From Brasenia schreberi (Eukaryota > Streptophyta > Magnoliopsida > Nymphaeales > Cabombaceae), in assembly GCA_036023115.1 (NCBI GenBank), contig JAYKKT010000064.1, positions 10,128,001-10,192,000 of the forward strand: a stretch of 64,000 nt of DNA. The letters are read 5' to 3'. Made by a program: the position numbers and the translations under genes. This document shows, piece after piece, positions 62,493 through 64,000 of this stretch (position 1 is the first letter of the stretch; every line of letters starts with the position of its first letter). The notes under the pieces were generated by a model. That model was given only the letters and a program-made list of their open reading frames with translations, searched no databases and was not told the DNA's origin.

Positions 62493-62700
62493 TGTAACCC
62501 CTTTACCGCGAACTAGTGTCATGGTTGTGTAACTAGGGCCCTTGCGTGAGAACCACCCTGGCAACTTCATTCATAAACCCTCGTAGAGGGAAGACGCCCC
62601 AACTTAACTAATGTAGCGCACTGGGGCTGACACTCCTTTCTGCTATCAATAAAGCTTTTGCCGTATGGCTTTGCATTTGACTTGTCTTTATTGACTTTAC
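62493..62700 (+). repeat. Right LTR, truncated
   Basis: About 200 bp alike to the left LTR, with CAATAAAG near 62646 as a possible polyadenylation signal. It is cut where an antisense gag piece starts. Confidence 0.7.
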
Positions 62701-62702
62701 TC

Positions 62703-63029
62703 TTAAACGTTTGCCTCCATCTCTTGGATGTGCTGCTCCAAGCGCTCCACGTGGTCACTCGTCATGTCGCAGTTATACTCGTAAGCATTCGTGCGCCGTT
62801 TCACATCTCTCACTGCAGTGCTCATCTCGTCCGTCAACCGGTCGAAGCCTTTCGCAGCATGCGCAACTGCAGCATCCAAACGACCTACCAAATTTTCAAG
62901 TTTGGTAAGTCTAGCGTCCACGTCAGGCAGGATACTAGACGCAGACTCGACAGGGTCGGTCACTGGTACAACCTTTATCTTCTCCTTTCTATGAATGGGG
63001 TCGACGACCATCTCAGTGTCAGTGGCCAT
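62703..63029 (-). pseudogene. Gypsy-like gag N-terminus, coiled coil
   Basis: The 108-codon frame starts MATDTEMVVDPIHRKEKIKV and holds heptad-rich LPDVDARLTKLENLVGRLDA and HVERLEQHIQEME. It begins 100 bp after a primer-binding site read on the minus strand (TTGGTATCAGAGCGG, about 63131-63145), the place where gag belongs. It is cut at its C-terminal end by the neighbouring LTR. Confidence 0.6.
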
Positions 63030-63130
63030 GAGTCAACGTGGGGCTTTCGTTGACGAAGGGGTTACCTATTTGCTATCAATACGGAGGGGGTGTGTCCTGC
63101 ACACACTCACAATTCTCCAAACCAGAACCG

Positions 63131-63380
63131 CTCTGATACCAATTTTGTCACGCCTTAACCGTCGGCAGGATCGATGACCCTCTCAACGTGATCGATGCTC
63201 AACCAACACAGGTCAAGCCAGCCTTAACAGATCTCACAAGTGCAGCGGAATTAGTAGTTTAGACGGCCTCCAATAGGGAATATGATCTGGGTGCAGACTG
63301 AATATCACGATATACCACTTTGTGAATATCGCAGACTGAATCTGAATCAACTGAACAGACTGAAGCAGATTCCACTGAAT
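63131..63380 (-). mobile_element. Antisense LTR element 5' end
   Basis: The primer-binding complement (63131-63145) is followed by TGTCACGCC, an LTR end alike in form to the non-coding element's ACGTGACA end. The LTR continues right to about 63380, with no clear end. Confidence 0.55.
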
Positions 63381-63802
63381 CTCGAATAATCTTTTTTTTT
63401 TTAGATGTTGGGAATGCCTCCCATCACACCACTCGACTTCCTTTTAATAAAAAAAACGATTTGCAGACCTCCTAGGATCTGATACCATATTGCGAATAAA
63501 ATTAATCTTATTGAATGAAAGTTGAAAACAACTTACAGTATATGGCAGATCGGAGGCATTCCTCCAATCTGCCCAATATAAGGAGACACACGGCCCTTTC
63601 CTGTTGCCGCCACTCTCTTTCTCTCTTAATTCACTAACTAAACCCTAATTAGCTATTAATACCCTGTTCTAACTTAATTTCCTAATCTACCCCTAATAAG
63701 TATTATCTATATCTAAAAAGACATAAGACTTAAAAATAGCACGGGACATGCATAAGTATTTACACGACCCACGTTATTACACTGCATGACTTTCCTTAAC
63801 AC
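63381..63802 (-). mobile_element. Copia LTR with primer-binding site, antisense
   Basis: GGATCTGATACCA (minus-strand TGGTATCAGATCC) near 63477-63489 is followed by TGCGAATAAAATT, the start of an LTR-like segment reaching about 63800. The CCCTAATAAGTATTA phrase resembles the other Copia LTRs in the window. No coding part remains. Confidence 0.5.
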
Positions 63803-64000
63803 AAACCATCTTAAACGATGTTCTCTCATTTTATCCTCTATTGGTGCCACTCCTAATTTGTTTCTAATAACCTCATTATGTATACGGTCTTTTCTTGTAT
63901 GACCACTCATCCATCTCAACATCTTCATTTCTGTCACAAACATCTTTTGTACATATTGATGATTAACTGCCCAACACTCAGAACCATAAAACATGGCAGG
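63803..64000 (-). mobile_element. RTE LINE fragment running off the right edge
   Basis: The minus strand reads [40 protein letters not shown] and [14 protein letters not shown], as in the other copies. The 3' tail is missing at the left, so the element is 3' truncated or rearranged at 63803. Confidence 0.92.

Larger units (their letters stand above)
58394..62700 (+). mobile_element. Non-coding LTR retrotransposon, probably Gypsy-type
   Basis: An internal tail with polypurine tract GGTGGGGGAGAA (58498-58508) precedes an LTR (about 58509-58848), a primer-binding site TTGGTATCAGAGCC (58852), a 3.6-kb interior, a second polypurine tract (62481-62492) and a second LTR start (62493 on, truncated near 62700). 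The 100 bp before both tracts are alike, so the left end belongs to another copy in tandem. No gag, protease, RT or integrase motif was found in the interior. It is GC-richer than the surroundings and holds tandem repeats. Confidence 0.75.

Overview
The window is nuclear DNA of a flowering plant: AT-rich, with spliced GT-AG exons, many retrotransposons and microsatellites, and no bacterial-style operons. The species cannot be fixed from the sequence. I recognise one host gene with confidence, the plastid homogentisate phytyltransferase of vitamin E synthesis (VTE2/HPT1), on the + strand. Twelve exons lie between 23140 and 44046 and join in frame to give 404 residues with both Asp-rich UbiA prenyltransferase motifs. 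The short last coding exon, about 13 residues in homologues, was not found. It lies either beyond the right edge or at a place I missed.

Layout. 1-23 kb is gene-poor. It holds a decayed Copia element on the minus strand (63-3300), a second on the plus strand (5690-8240), a third on the minus strand with an LTR (12653-14380), local tandem duplications, a long TA microsatellite (17346-17692) and the first scraps of an RTE-type LINE (20.1-21.0 kb). 21.8-23.1 kb is the flank upstream of the gene. 23.1-44.0 kb is the gene.

Intron 6 is 12.9 kb long. It carries an antisense RTE LINE (27979-31252, plus a second 5' fragment) and a Copia element with TCTAG target duplications (31951-39028), in which a second, antisense Copia is nested. 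Intron 7 holds an organelle-like group II reverse transcriptase scrap and a permuted inverted duplication.

Intron 12 starts at 44047 and runs to at least the window end if the last exon lies outside. It holds a Copia element with both LTRs and TAGAT target duplications (44092-49643). Next comes a decayed sense Copia (51.3-58.15 kb) split by an RTE LINE with perfect 20-bp target duplications (52736-56363). That LINE was itself split by a 370-bp piece of plastid rpoC1. The right end (58.4-63.8 kb) is GC-richer and holds a non-coding LTR element, an antisense Gypsy-like gag piece, a Copia LTR and another LINE fragment.

The host gene reads as intact despite this load. The most useful observations are the four-layer nest (gene, Copia, LINE, plastid DNA), a tail-only LINE insertion that duplicated the splice-acceptor tract of exon 3, repeated tail-only RTE copies, and a GC-rich gene-like block inside the intron-12 Copia.
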